Of a stretch of DNA of 64,000 nucleotides, positions 39,401 through 54,400 are shown piece by piece; the first letter of the stretch is position 1, and each line of letters opens with the position of its first letter. A program made the position numbers and the translations under genes. This DNA is from Sipunculus nudus (taxonomy: Eukaryota; Annelida; Sipuncula; Golfingiida; Sipunculidae): positions 432,501-496,500 of the forward strand of contig CM049309.1 in NCBI GenBank assembly GCA_026874595.1, in the 5' to 3' direction. Under the pieces are notes generated by a model. That model did no database searches and was not told the DNA's origin. It was given only the letters and a program-made list of their open reading frames with translations.

Positions 39401-42400
39401 TAACAGATGTTCACATTTTTTGAGGTCTCAAAAATAGAGAAAAAAATTCTTAAAAAATCGAAAAATACAGGTGGCACCACCAGTATTACAGTCAGCTGAG
39501 CTAAAAAAAAAAAACGAATGAAAGCATGTTTTTTGTACAGCCTTTTTGATTGGTCCTGGTGACTCACATTCATGAGGCATATTTTATAATTCCATAAAAT
39601 GTAAAAACTTTATTAAAAGGGACTGTGATGTAAAGACCACTTTGACAGTGTATGTTATAATTCTACATACTATAAAAACTTTATTAAAAGGGACTGTCAT
39701 GTTAAGATGACTTGACAATTTTTACTGTACCACAGTGACTGAGTAAATGGCATGTTTACACCTTGCCAAGTAGGTTGTGGTTATAAATAGCCTGGACCAG
39801 TGAAGTGTTATTACCCCCCCCCCCCTGCATGCAGATGGGATTACCAAGTTTGGCTCAAGACAATTAACTAGCTAAATTGCCATTTTTAATCAACCCTATG
39901 AATAATAATTTAAAAACTGATTACAAACTTTAAGGCAAATGTAGTTAAAAGGTCTTCCATATTTTGCCATAGGTACCTGTCATAATAATAAGATTATTTT
40001 GAAGTTGTGAGTGTTGGCCTGGCAGCAGAACATTTTTGTAGTTATAATGTATTTGAATTGATGTAAGCAAAGCCAGCTAGAGATCTCAGACCTTTGTGAT
40101 CTCTGCCCACACCAAGTTGGACCACTTAGTACAAACTAGGACCACTGCATTGACGACCTCTGATCACTTCTGACCTCACTAGGACTCATGATTTCATTTT
40201 GAAATATATATGTTCTGTTGACAAACCATTTTGAGACTAATTGTTTGATTAAAAAAAGCCTTGCTTAGTCCCAACGTAACCATTACTTCTCTCTCTCTCT
40301 CTCTGATTCAAACTTTGTTGCATTATATTTATAATCATAATTTATATAAAGCTGTACAGTCTACAGTGTGTGTATTTGTTCGTGTATTAAAGTATATGTA
40401 TCATAATGTAAGTGTGAAAAACTGGAGTAAAGACAGATAGACAGAAAAAAGGAAAGAAAGAAGGAAAAATTGACAGAAAACTAGATGTGTCAGAACGACA
40501 CGAATGCCCCCGCCTGGGGCAAATTTGAAACATTTGTAAAATTTTGAAAAATTTTTTAAGTTCAGGAGGTGTCGTATGGTCAAAAGTAGGTAAACAAGGG
40601 AAAAATGCAAACTCGATCTGTAACGGGTCATTATGAAGCAACACACCAAAAATCATGCCAGTATATGCAGGCATTGTGAAAAAAGTCTATACATGTGCAT
40701 TTTCCATAAAAATTTCTGTCTTTCATGAAACTTTCTATGTTTAGGAGCCGTAAAACAATCACAAGTAGGTCAACCGGGACGAAACGCGAACTCGATCTGT
40801 AACTGTCATTATCTGCCCACACATAAAAAATCAGGGTGATATCTGCAGGCATTGAGGAAAAAAAGTCAGTACATATGCATTTGTTATGAAAATTTCTATT
40901 TTTCATGAAACTTTCTATGTTCAGGAGCAGTCAAATGGTCAAAAGTAGGTCAACTGGGACAAAACAAGAACTCGATCTGTAACTGGTCATTATCTGCCGA
41001 CACACCAAAAATCAGGCCCATATCTGCAGGCACTACGAAAAAAAGGCCATACATGTGCACTTTTTTATAAAATTTTCTATGTTAGAGCACAGTCAAACGG
41101 TCAAAAGTAGGTCAACTGGGACGAAACACGAACTTGATCTGTAACTGGTCAATATCTGCCCACACACCAAAAATCAGGCCAATATCTGCAGGCATTGCGA
41201 AAAAAAATCCGTACATGTGTATTTGTCATGAAAATTCATATTTTTCATGAAATTTTCTATGTTCAGGAGCCTTAAAACAATCAAAAGTAGGTCAACCGGG
41301 ATGAAACGCGAACTCGACCTGTAACTGGTCTATATCTGCCCACACATAAAAATTCAGGCCAATATCTGCAGGCATTGCAAAAAAAGTCCGTACATGTGTA
41401 TCTGTCATGAATATTTCTATTTTTCATGAAATTTTCTAAGTTAAGGAGGCGTAAAACGGCCATAAAACAGTCAAAAGTAGGTCAACTGGGAAGAAACACG
41501 AACTCGATCTGTAACTGGTCAATATCTGCCCACACACCAAAAATCAGGCCAATATCTGCAGGCATTGCGAAAAAATGTCCGTACATGTGTATTTGTCATG
41601 AAATTTCATATTTTTTATGAAATTTTCTAAGTTAAGGAGGCGTAAAAACCTTCAAAATTAGGTCAACCGGGATGAAACGCGAACTCAACCTGTAACTGGT
41701 CTATATCTGCCCACACATAAAAATTCAGGCCAATATCTGCAGGCATTGCAAAAAAAGTCCGTACATGTGTATCTGTCATGAATATTTCTATTTTTCATGA
41801 AATTTTCTAAGTTAAGGAGGCGTAAAACGGCCATAAAACAGTCAAAAGTAGGTCAACTGGGAAGAAACACGAACTCGATCTGTAACTGGTCAATATCTGC
41901 CCACACACCAAAAATCAGGCCAATATCTGCAGGCATTGCGAAAAAATGTCCGTACATGTGTATTTGTCATGAAATTTCATATTTTTTATGAAATTTTCTA
42001 AGTTAAGGAGGCGTAAAAACCTTCAAAATTAGGTCAACCGGGACGAAACGCGAACTCAACCTGTAACTGGTCTACATCTGACCACACATAAAAATTCAGG
42101 CCAATATCTGCAGGCATTGCAAAAAAAGTCCGTACATGTGTATCTGTCATGAATATTTCTATTTTTCATGAAATTTTCTAAGTTAAGGAGGCGTAAAACG
42201 GCCATAAAACAGTCAAAAGTAGGTCAACTGGGACGAAACACGAACTCGATCTGTAACTGGTCAATATATGCCCACACACAAAAAAATCAGGCCAATATCT
42301 ACAGGCATTGCGAAAAAAAGTCTGTACATGTGTATTTGTCATGAAAATTTCTATTTTTCATGAAATTTTCTAAGTTTAGGAGCCGTAAAACAGTCAAAAG

Positions 42401-45400
42401 TAGGTCAACTGGGACAAAACGCTAACTCGATCTGTAACTGGTCATTATCTGCCTACACACCAAAAATCAGGCCAATATCTGCTGGCATTGCGAAAAAAGT
42501 CCGTACATGTGTATTTGTCATGAAAATTTCTATTTTTCATGAAATTTTCTAAGTTTAGGAGCCGTAAAACGGTCAAAATTAGGTCAACCGGGATGAAACG
42601 CGAACTCGACCTGTAACTGGTCTATATCTGCCCACACATAAAAATTCAGGCCAATATCTGCAGGCATTGCAAAAAAAGTCCGTACATGTGTATCTGTCAT
42701 GAATATTTCTATTTTTCATGAAATTTTCTAAGTTAAGGAGGCGTAAAACGGCCATAAAACAGTCAAAAGTAGGTCAACTGGGAAGAAACACGAACTCGAT
42801 CTGTAACTGGTCAATATCTGCCCACACACCAAAAATCAGGCCAATATCTGCAGGCATTGCGAAAAAATGTCCGTACATGTGTATTTGTCATGAAATTTCA
42901 TATTTTTTATGAAATTTTCTAAGTTAAGGAGGCGTAAAAACCTTCAAAATTAGGTCAACCGGGACGAAACGCGAACTCAACCTGTAACTGGTCTATATCT
43001 GCCCACACATAAAAATTCAGGCCAATATCTGCAGGCATTGCAAAAAAAGTCCGTACATGTGTATCTGTCATGAATATTTCTATTTTTCATGAAATTTTCT
43101 AAGTTAAGGAGGCGTAAAACGGCCATAAAACAGTCAAAAGTAGGTCAACTGGGAAGAAACACGAACTCGATCTGTAACTGGTCAATATCTGCCCACACAC
43201 CAAAAATCAGGCCAATATCTGCAGGCATTGCGAAAAAATGTCCGTACATGTGTATTTGTCATGAAATTTCATATTTTTTATGAAATTTTCTAAGTTAAGG
43301 AGGCGTAAAAACCTTCAAAATTAGGTCAACCGGGACGAAACGCGAACTCAACCTGTAACTGGTCTACATCTGACCACACATAAAAATTCAGGCCAATATC
43401 TGCAGGCATTGCAAAAAAAGTCCGTACATGTGTATCTGTCATGAATATTTCTATTTTTCATGAAATTTTCTAAGTTAAGGAGGCGTAAAACGGCCATAAA
43501 ACAGTCAAAAGTAGGTCAACTGGGACGAAACACGAACTCGATCTGTAACTGGTCAATATATGCCCACACACAAAAAAATCAGGCCAATATCTACAGGCAT
43601 TGCGAAAAAAAGTCTGTACATGTGTATTTGTCATGAAAATTTCTATTTTTCATGAAATTTTCTAAGTTTAGGAGCCGTAAAACAGTCAAAAGTAGGTCAA
43701 CTGGGACAAAACGCTAACTCGATCTGTAACTGGTCATTATCTGCCTACACACCAAAAATCAGGCCAATATCTGCTGGCATTGCGAAAAAAGTCCGTACAT
43801 GTGTATTTGTCATGAAAATTTCTATTTTTCATGAAATTTTCTAAGTTTAGGAGCCGTAAAACGGTCAAAATTAGGTCAACCGGGACGAAACGCGAACTCA
43901 ACCTGTAACTGGTCTATATCTGCCCACACACCAAAAATCAGGCCAATATCTGCAGACATTGCGAAAAAAGTCTGTACATGTGTATTTGTCATGAAAATTT
44001 CTATTTTTCATGAAATTTTCTAAGTTTAGGAGCCGTAAAACAGTCAAAAGTAGATCAACTGGGACAAAACGCTAACTCGATCTGTAACTGGTCATTATCT
44101 GCCTACACACCAAAAATCAGGCCAATATCTGCTGGCATTGCGAAAAAAAGTCCGTACATGTGTATTTGTCATGAAAATTTCTATTTTTCATGAAATTTTC
44201 TAAGTTTAGGAGCCATAAAACGGTCAAAAATAGGTCAACCGGGACGAAACGCAAACTCGATCTGTAACTGGTCTATATCTGCCCACACACCAAAAATCAG
44301 GCCAATATCTGCAGGCATTGCGAAAAAAAGTCCGTACATGTGTATCTGTCATGAATATTTCTATTTTTCATGAAATTTTCTAAGTTAAGAAGGCGTAAAA
44401 CGTTCAAAAGAAGGTCAACTGGGACGAAATACGAACTCGATCTGTAACTGGTCATTATCTGCCCACACACAAAAAATCAGGCCAATATCTGCAGGCATTG
44501 TGAAAAAAAGTCCGTACATGTGTATTTGTCATGAAAATTTCTATTTTTCTATGAAATTTTCTAAGTTTAGGAGCCGTAAAACGGTCAAAAGTAGGTCAAC
44601 CGGGACGAAACGCGAACTCGATATGTTACTGGTCATTATCTGCCTACACACCAAAAATCAGGCCAATATCTGCAGGCATTGCAAAAAAAAGTCCGTACAT
44701 GTGTATCTGTCATGAAAATTTCTATTTTTCATGAAATTTTCTGAGTTTAGGAGCCGTAAAACGGTCAAAAGTGGGTCAACCGGGACGAAACGCGAACTCG
44801 ATATGTAACTGGTCTATATCTGCCCACACACCAAAAATCAGGCCAATATCTGTAGGCATTGCGAAAAAAAGTCCGTACAACTGTTTGATTTCGGAATGAC
44901 GGAAGGACAGAAGGACGGACATGGGTAAAACTATATACCCCGGCCTCTTTGTGGCGGGGGCATAAAAAGAGAGAAAGAAAGAGAGAAAAGGAAAGCAAAA
45001 AAGGGAGAATAATGAAGATAGAGAAGATGATGCCCAAGAGAACATGAAGAGTTTGACAGAAGTAAGATCCTCTTTAAAATACATGGGTCATCTTAGTTTA
45101 ATATTCCCAATGTGTATTATTAACAGAACCTCGTATATTTCATAAAGCTTTAAGCAGTAAGAACATCATTTGAATAGTTCTGAAACCATGGTTGGAAATC
45201 ATAGTAGCCCAATCTGAAGTGATTTGTGATGGCATTGACCCAATAGAAAGAGACCTGAGTTAGTCGGTCCAATGTTCCAAGACAGTAATGGTTCAATCTG
45301 AAATGGTCAGACTTCATGAGAGCTGAGATCACAAAAGTCTGAGATCTCCAGGTACCATCTGTTAAGGGGATGATTTTAACTGTTCAGTGGACAAAAAGTT

Positions 45401-48400
45401 TCTGGTGTCCTCTCCAGAGGGGTAATTAATGAAGTAAAAATGTTTGGTCTTCTTGAAGACTGTACATTATATAGGGTGTCTGCCCCAGAGGAGTGTCCAC
45501 AGGACAGGGTTTCACTGGATAAACTTGAAACTAATGAAATCCATTCACAAAACAATCTATACTCTCTTATATTCTCTGCTTACTGGATTTCAACTCCTTT
45601 AAATCATGAAAGGAAAAACAGCTGATATACCAGGAAGAAAATGGAAATTTTTGTGGCAAGGGCAAACCAAATGTACAATTAATTTAAATAACTTGAGGCA
45701 AAGAAGGACTTTACTGCTACTAATATCACAATTAAACCTTCACTCACCCACTGACAACCCTACTGCACTCTGTCAATTTCTGAGAAAACTATAAATCTAC
45801 ATCTAGTTATATGAGTCGGTTTATGCATGAGACTGTTCTTCTTTAATGCTTGGTATTCACAAGAAAAAGATTAGTTTCTAATGCATCACATGCATTAGTT
45901 AATAGTCTGAAAGTTTCTTTTTTGACTGATTAATCCAATAAATAAATGTTTCACAATTTTGTAAGCCATGAGTTTATTGTCAATTTGTAATAATTTTTCT
46001 TCACAAAAATAAATATATAAAACAAAGCAGATGCATGATAATCTGCTACATACCAAAGCTGTGACCAGACCAGTCTCTCCTGACTTAACTCGTGAATTAC
46101 GGATACTGTGAGAGCCCATACAGCCCTTTTGGTAGTTCCAGGTGGTCACAATGTCAATGCCACGATGACAAGCAATAATACTGTCCCAGTCACTCTGCCT
46201 GCTGCTCTCTGTAAAACATAATAATACTGTCCCAGTCACTCTGCCTGCTGCTCTCTGTAAAACATAATAATACTGTCCCAGTCACTCTGCCTGCTGCTCT
46301 CTGTAAAACATAATAATACCATCCCAGTCACTCTGCCTGCTGCTCTCTGTAAAACATAATAATACTTTCCCAGTCACTCTGCCTGCTGCTCTCTGTAAAA
46401 CATTATAATACTGTCCCAGTCACTCTGCCTACTGCTCTCTGTAAAACATAATAATACTGTCCAAGTCACTCTGCCTGCTGCCTCTGTAAAACATAATAAT
46501 ACTGTCCCAGTCACTCTGCCTGCTGCCTCTGTAAAACATAATAATACTGTCCCAGTCACTCTGCCTGCTGCTCTCTGTAAAACATAATAATACTGTCCAA
46601 GTCACTCTGCCTGCTGCTCTCTGTAAAACATTATAATACTTTCCAAGTCACTCTGCATGCTGCTCTCTGTAAAATATTATAATACTGTCCAAGTCACTCT
46701 GCCTGCTGCTCTCTGTAAAACATAATAATACTGTCCCAGTCACTCTGCCTGCTGCTCTCTGTAAAACATAATAATACTGTCCCAGTCACTCTGCCTGCTG
46801 CTCTCTGTAAAACATAATAATACTGTCCCAGTCACTCTGCCTGCTGCCTCTGTAAAACATAATAATACTGTCCCAGTCACTCTGCCTACTGCTCTCTGTA
46901 AAACATTATAATACTGTCCCAGTCACTCTGCCTGCTGCTCTCTGTAAAACATAATAATACTGTCCAAGTCACTCTGCCTGCTGCCTCTGTAAAACATAAT
47001 AATACTGTCCCAGTCACTCTGCCTACTGCTCTCTGTAAAACATAATAATACTGTCCCAGTCACTCTGCCTGCTGCCTCTGTAAAACATAATAATACTGTC
47101 CCAGTCACTCTGCCTACTGTTCTCTGTAAAACATAATAATACTGTCCCAGTCACTCTGCCTGCTGCTCTCTGTAAAACATAATAATACTGTCCAAGTCAC
47201 TCTGCCTGCTGCTCTCTGTAAAACATAATAATACTGTCCCAGTCACTCTGCCTGCTGCCTCTGTAAAACATAATAATACTGTCCCAGTCACTCTGCCTAC
47301 TGCTCTCTGTAAAACATTATAATACTGTCCCAGTCACTCTGCCTGCTGCTCTCTGTAAAACATAATAATACTGTCCCAGTCACTCTGCCTGCTGCTCTCT
47401 GTAAAACATAACTGTTTAATCAACACTTAAGCAAAGCTTTTCCATCAATATGTCATACATGTAGTTGGCTTACAAAAAAAACAACTTGTGCTGTTTTTTT
47501 GCAAATATCAACTTTTAAGAATTTTTTTCAATATTAATTTATGTAATTCATCAGAACTTGTGAATATGAAACCTTCAGATGCAGTAACCCAGTTATATTA
47601 AAACGGATTCATTCAGTATATGTATAAAGAGAGATCAAATAGCCTCCAAACCAACAATAATGTAGTTATTCACAGAAGGTGAACAAAACAATGTACTGAT
47701 TAGTAGGTCATCAGGCAAAATTTGGATGAATTGTCACGAGTCTTCCTAATAAAGTGAACAGGTAATAAAAAGGATTAACAAATTCAGGCTTCATGACAGT
47801 ATATATATTCCCAATTTGCACACCCAAAACCCCTATTTTTTACCAGTCATGGAGTTATTTATTTTAAAAGATTTAAATGACATAAAGCCATGAGAGATGA
47901 ATGAGGACAAATTGGTGCAGGAAGCAGAAGAGATCACAGAGAAACTGACCAGGTCTTCATTGAAGGGAATTGTTCGACCTACAGGCTAATCCACAATCCA
48001 AGGGTGACATACAAATATGATATGTTGACAGTCCCATGAAGTAGGCTCTGTATTTACTGTGGTTGCCTTTTTGTTCATGAGGGTTTCAAATTTTCAATAT
48101 TTGTGAAAGGAATAAGACATTAAAACTGTATACTGTACATCAACATTTACACCCCATGCATGTCATCTATAGTGTATAACGTCAGAAGTCTAAATGCAAA
48201 TGAAGGATATTACAATTAACATCAGTTCTGTTATATTATCATCAAAGCCAAGAATATTTTTACTTGTATGATATTCCCTAGTATTTGTCAAATTGTATAT
48301 TCATGCATACTTAGTATAATAATGAGTACAGTTTTACGTAATTGTATTAAAATATTGTGAAAATGGAACCCTAGCAAAACACACTGAAAATGTAAAAATC

Positions 48401-51400
48401 TTGAAATTTTAACCCCACAAAAATAAAGCCAAATACAGTATTTTACCTGAGGCGAACTTTGTGATGGGAGGCATCATGTGCTGGTCCAGCTTGAGACCAA
48501 CTCGCCTTGTCTCTTTCTTATTGAAGGAAGCTCGGCCGAGACTCTTGTTGTGACGGTCATGTACTGTGGAGAAGGACCGCAGGGTGCTGTCCTGACCTGC
48601 AGGTCAACAAATATTATCACATAGTGTTACATATCCTGAAGGAGTAACTTCAATCTGTGAAATCTAATACAGACAGATATATTAAAATAATTGAGTAAAT
48701 CTGATCTCTTCATGTACCTAAAGATATCTTATCTGAGGTGTTTTCCTAGGTTTTTAATCTATGTAAAGATGGATATCATAAAATGAGCTGTGATGATCTG
48801 AATATCCATAGATATCAACATTAAATATTAGTAATGCTGACATCATTAGATAATCCTGTGCATTCATACTGTTATCCTGAACTTCTGAGAAGCATACAAC
48901 CAAAAAACAAAATAGCATATAGCAATGATTATTTAGGGAAGATTAATACAGGGTCAAGCAACAGGTCTTGGATGTGGAAGGAAGTGAGTGGTGCCACTAT
49001 GGAACATAGTAATAATCACATTTTCGTCATGTTACTGTGTCCAGGTTGCCAGCAGCCAACTAGGAAAAAATCCTATTAACTGACTATACCCTGACTTTCA
49101 GCTGATTTTTAAGGAAAAACCAACAGGCCAAATAGGAATATAGTCTCGAAAACATCATTTTACAGCTTACCCCAACCAAATATTACAATTTTTTATTCAG
49201 TTTTGACAATACAACAAATTAACACAATGTAGGCAACAACTTACAATTATTTCAAATAGTATTCAATAAATTAGCAATTAATTGTTCAAATCAGATATTA
49301 AAATCTGTTTTTTAAATAAAATGACAAGTCAGAAAAACAAATAACATGTACCATAATTCCAAGACCCTAAAATTAAGGAGAAAAATACCTAAAATTGTCC
49401 CTTAATTAATAAACATTTTACTATATGTCACATAAAACATCCCATAAGCAAGGGGATTCATGTGAATTTACCCATACAGGTCCTCCAAGGCAGCCTAAAT
49501 TCACCTCAGAATGCAAAGCAAACTGAAACTAGAAAAGTAATCTTCAAAGAACATTACACTCTGCAAGCAAGTACTTATAATCACTCAGAGTATAATGTTA
49601 TCACGCAATAACAACAAATAGCTTCAACAGGTCTGTGTAACTGCAATGTAAACTGAATTTAGTAGTTTGTTACCTGTGCATGATCATGTCCTTGTAAAAA
49701 CCAGATATTTTCTGGCACCGCAGGCGCTATAGTATCCCCAGACAATTAATCCCCCCCCCCCCCTTTAAGAATAGGCCCTCCATCTTCGGCAGCATAAACT
49801 GACACTTGGCAAGCCACAATGGTTTTCTTCCATCTATCAACTTGAGAAACAATTTTTTTCACCAAATATGGGGGCCAATATGATGAATCTTGAAAAAAGA
49901 GCATTAATTTATTCTACGGAAATGGGAATATACCCAAAAAAGAAGCTCAATCCCATAAAGTTTGATATGTGACAGTGCAATTTGGAGCTGCTAGCCCTGA
50001 CGGTTTCTAAGATAGCATGGGTTAATGTAAGGACAACAGTGGTTAGCGGACAGCAGACAGACGACGCTGTGCCATGGCATAAGCTCACAGGTCCGCTAAC
50101 TAGATGAAACTGAAATTGAGAAATGGACTTAATTGCTGTCATTTGACATTATCAAAAACAGGGGAAAAAATGGTAAAAATTAGAAAAAATACAAGTGGTG
50201 CAAATTTTCAGGAACAAACAACCCTTGTCATGGACAATATTAAAGCTAAAATTCGGAGCAATCCTTGCATAAACTGTCAAGATATTGGAGGTTTTCAAAT
50301 TTTCAATTATTATGGGGGGTACTTATGAACCCCACCTTTTTTGAGAATATAGGTCACAGTGACCTTATTTCAGGTTTCCAAGGAGAATTTTTATGGCCCT
50401 TTCTGGATTTTCAGTTATAGGTTTCTAGGTCCATTGGTGTCAAAAAGTGCCAGTCTAACGGATAGAGGGACATACAAACGGACGACAGACAATGGATCAG
50501 GACTATGGCTCAGATGACTTATAGTCAGCTGAGCTAAAAACCTCTCAAAAACAGTTTAAAAAGTTGTCCTTCCTGAAAAGGAGTATAATATTTAGAAATA
50601 CATGTAGTATGTTATGACAGCAATGAGCAGGATGAGAACCTTCAACCTGATAATCAAAGCCAACTGCCCTGACCATTTCTGAAACCAACTCCAATGGTGG
50701 ATCTTGACTGATATTCTCAAACATTCTCACCTGAAGTGAGAATGTTTTTTCCATCATTTCCATGGTAACATGTACATGTGGGTGGGGCTGAGTGTCCAGA
50801 CCTTTCTCGTAATAACCTGGCTCCCCCATCTGGCTGATCAAAGATCCACACCTAGAATTATATAAACCAGGTTGTTAGAATTCTATGTAACATTACCACT
50901 ATTAAAAACGACACATTAAGACAGGTTTAGAAGAACTGTGAAAAACAAGTATGAAAATAAGCAAAGGAGGAATATGCATGATGCATATAATATTTCAATA
51001 TATCACAATTATTTCCTTTGTGTTATTTCATCATTACAGTGCTGTTATAATACATACCTTATAAAAATTTAACTGTCTGTGATGTCATGTATAATGAAAA
51101 GATCATGTTACAATACTTTGTTCCACCAGCCTGTGTCCATCTGCTTTAGGGGGGGAGAATTTCCTTTAAAAGCTTATGTTTTTGCATGTAATTAACACAT
51201 GCAAATAGCAACCTAATGCAGCAATGTGTGATTACATTTTGGATTTTCTCCCATAATAACCAGATCAAATGGTACCCTAATGAGCAGCCGTTTTTGTTTT
51301 AACTGGTTATTGCCTCTGCCAGAAGGGTATGCATTCATCTGTTGGTGTGCGTGCTTGTGTGTATGTTTGTTCACAACATAATTTAGTATTCACAGAATTT

Positions 51401-54400
51401 ACCTGGAATTGAACTTGTGTGAGATTTTTGTATTGGTTAATATTTCAAGATGTTTTTCATGAAAATCCAAGATATTCATGGAAAATTATTGCCGCAAAAA
51501 AAACGCCAATCAGCCTGTGACCTATGACTTCATTGAAAGTGCATGGATGTTGCCTTTAATCAAACTTGTGTGAGATAATCTGTTGGTTTGTAGTTATGGT
51601 GTGTTTTGTGAAAGTCCATCAAAGCCCTGGTAAGTTATTGTAAAGATTGATCATGGGTATACTAGAGCCCTGTGAGGGTTGGAATTTAGAGCCTGCACCC
51701 GCCCCACAAAATAAACCTTAAAATATACCTGGTATACCATAATACGCCCCACCTAAGATGATCATATAAAAATCAGTATTTGCCTTGATAGAGTTATCTG
51801 GAGATGAGGTGATAAGGAGAGGTTCTGATGGAAGGCACTGCATGCCCGTGACTGCCCCCTGGTGGGCTTCTCTGATCTGACTCTGCAGCTTGCGTTTTTC
51901 CAAATCCCAAACAGCCATGTGACCCATGCTGCTACCAGTCACCATGACAGGGTGTCCATCTGAGAACAAATAAGAAATCTGTATCAACATGATTAAACAG
52001 TGTGGGCAAATTACACTAGATGAAACAGTGTGGGCAAATTACACTAGATGAAACAGTGTGGGCAATAAACTAGATGAAACAGTGTGGGCAAATAACACTA
52101 GATGAAACAGTGTGGGCAAATAATACTAGAATATATCTGATTAAAGTAGTGTCTGAACTGTTACAGTAACATAAAAAGCTCAGCCATCTTATTAGCATTA
52201 TTATTTAATTTCATATAATGCTTGGTACCTTACTGATAAGTACACTAAGAAACTATATTGGTCAATGATGCATAATGATTGTGATTTATTTAAATATATA
52301 AAATGTAATTAGTCCCTCATCTTTATAAGTCATCTAAATTACTCAACCTGAAACCTTACAATAATATAAATAACAGACAAGGGTTGCTGGATAGTTCTCC
52401 TGAATACATTTAGGGAACAGGACATATATGAACAACTATCACATCATTCTTTTTCCTCTTCCTCATGTGAACTTGTCAGGAAATTGTCATTTTGTATAAT
52501 GACTGTAGTCATGATGTTGTCACCATTTCAATGACTGTATGATGACTGTAGTCTGTAGGAATGATTTTTGTGATTACTTCCCTTTGGCAGAATCCTCATA
52601 AATATTGTGCCAATCACAGAGTACAGTCAAACCTGCTATCATCATGTCAGTGGTACATGCTTAAACTAGAATTTGGCAACACAGGTGCCATAGAATTCCC
52701 AGACAATTTATCCCCCCCCCCTTAAGAATAGGCCCCCCATGTTCTGCCGCATATAATGACACTTGCCAAGCAACCATGGTTTCTTCCATCTATAGACATG
52801 AGAAACAATATTATGACAACACTATCCAAGATCTTCGGTCAAGATGATTTTTGGACCAATCCATGCATCCCTTATTGAGATATTAATGATTTTGTGTGAT
52901 TTTCACCATATATGGCAATATTCAAGGTCAAGGCCACTCTCATAGGAAAGGTCATGACCCCAATTTATATATACATCATCCCATAACCCATGTCTATGTA
53001 TATGCATAATATGAAAGAAATCTGTCCATAAGTTTTTGACTTATAATGCTCACAGTACTATTAAGTGGCAACGAGGGGGTTATTAAACGACACAAAAACA
53101 AGTAAAAGCATAACAGGTGGCGCTACCAGTTTCCGGTACATGGCAAAACTCTATCCATGATCTTTGGACAAGTTGATTTTTGGACCAATCCATGCATCCC
53201 TTATTGAGAAATTAATGATTTTGTGTAATTTTCACCATATATGGCAATATTCAAGGTCAAGGCCATTCTGAGGAAAGGTCATGACCCCAATTTAAATAAA
53301 CATCATTCCATAACCCATATCTATGTATATGCATAATATATAAGAAATCTGTTCATTAGTTTTTGATTTATAATGCTCACAGTACTGCCAAGTGGCAATT
53401 TAGGGGGTATTAAAAGGCACGAAAACAAGTAAAGAATAATAGGTGGCGCCACCAGTTTCTGGAACATGACAACCCTATCCATGATCTTCGATCAACTTGA
53501 TTTTGGGATCAATCCATGCAAGATTTCATGGAGATATTTAAGAATTTGTGTGAATTATCCCAAAACTGGACATATTCAAGGTCAAGGACACTCTCCTTAT
53601 AAAGGTCATGACCTCATTTTTAATAGGCGTCGTCCTCTCACCCATATCTATACATATACCAAGTTTGGTAAGGATCCATGAAATATTTTTTGAGTTATCA
53701 CGCCAACAAGATTTATATGTGGCGGCGGAGGCAGCGGCAGGGGGACCGGCATGAAAACATAGTATCCCCCAACTTTGTCTGGGGATACAATAATAGATGG
53801 CACCACCAGTTTCCAGTACAGCAATCCATGCAAGATTTCTTGAAATATTTAAGAATTTGTGTGTTTTTCCCCAAAACTGGACCTTTTCAAGGTCAAGGTC
53901 ACTCTCCTAGTCGAGGTCATGACCCCATTTTAGAAAGGCCTCATCCTCTCACCTAAGCACATGTCAAATTTGGAATAGATCCAAGAAAATTTTCGAGTTA
54001 TCTCACCTGACAGAAATCTCTGCAGTGGCGGCGCAGCGACCATGCCTAAACCATAGTATCCTGACCTTGTCTGGGGATACAATATGAAAATAACCGGGAT
54101 GTGATTTTATTAGGCCTTCTTCATTGATGTCCTTTTGACTTTGTTATGTGAAGTTATAAAGATATGTGGAAGCAAACTATTTTCACTAGATAATTCTTGC
54201 ACCTTTTTCAAATGTTGGAGATGTGTCTTATGTTTGGTTATTTCCCAGGTATGTTATAAATGACTGAATCTACCACGAATGTCTTTATGAGAGGACTGTT
54301 AGGGGAGTGGCCATCTTCAAACATTATGAAGTTACATGCAGATTGGGGTTTTGGATCAGGTACCTCTTCCAGTGCTCTCACAACATCCAGCTTTTCGTGG

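Larger units (their letters stand above)
29371..39503 (+). mobile_element. Family-A element split by two nested transposons
   Basis: The head ACAAGTGACCCATGTGTCAT is at 29371 and the truncated tail CAGTCAGCTGAGCTAA at about 39488-39503. Between 35991 and 39480 are roughly 335-bp satellite units like those at 7945-10980. Without the inserts at 29452-35904 and 36794-38208 the element would be about 2.26 kb. Flanks of the first insert are colinear with the uninterrupted paralogue at 6861-7020. Confidence 0.82.

Noticed and set aside
29371-39503. LTR retrotransposon or endogenous virus
   Set aside because: No direct LTRs, primer-binding site, reverse transcriptase, integrase or gag-like sequence was seen; the terminal repeats are inverted.
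41426-43283. Four identical 64-codon frames
   Set aside because: Copies of the 184-bp satellite in a non-coding element; identity reflects block duplication.
46374-47108. Short frames with TGTVLLCFTEAAGRV
   Set aside because: Out-of-frame readings of the exon G-derived minisatellite.
50545-50841. 98-codon minus-strand frame (MISQMGEPGYYEKG)
   Set aside because: It overlaps WDR36 exon E in another frame; the conserved frame is VWIFDQPDGG.
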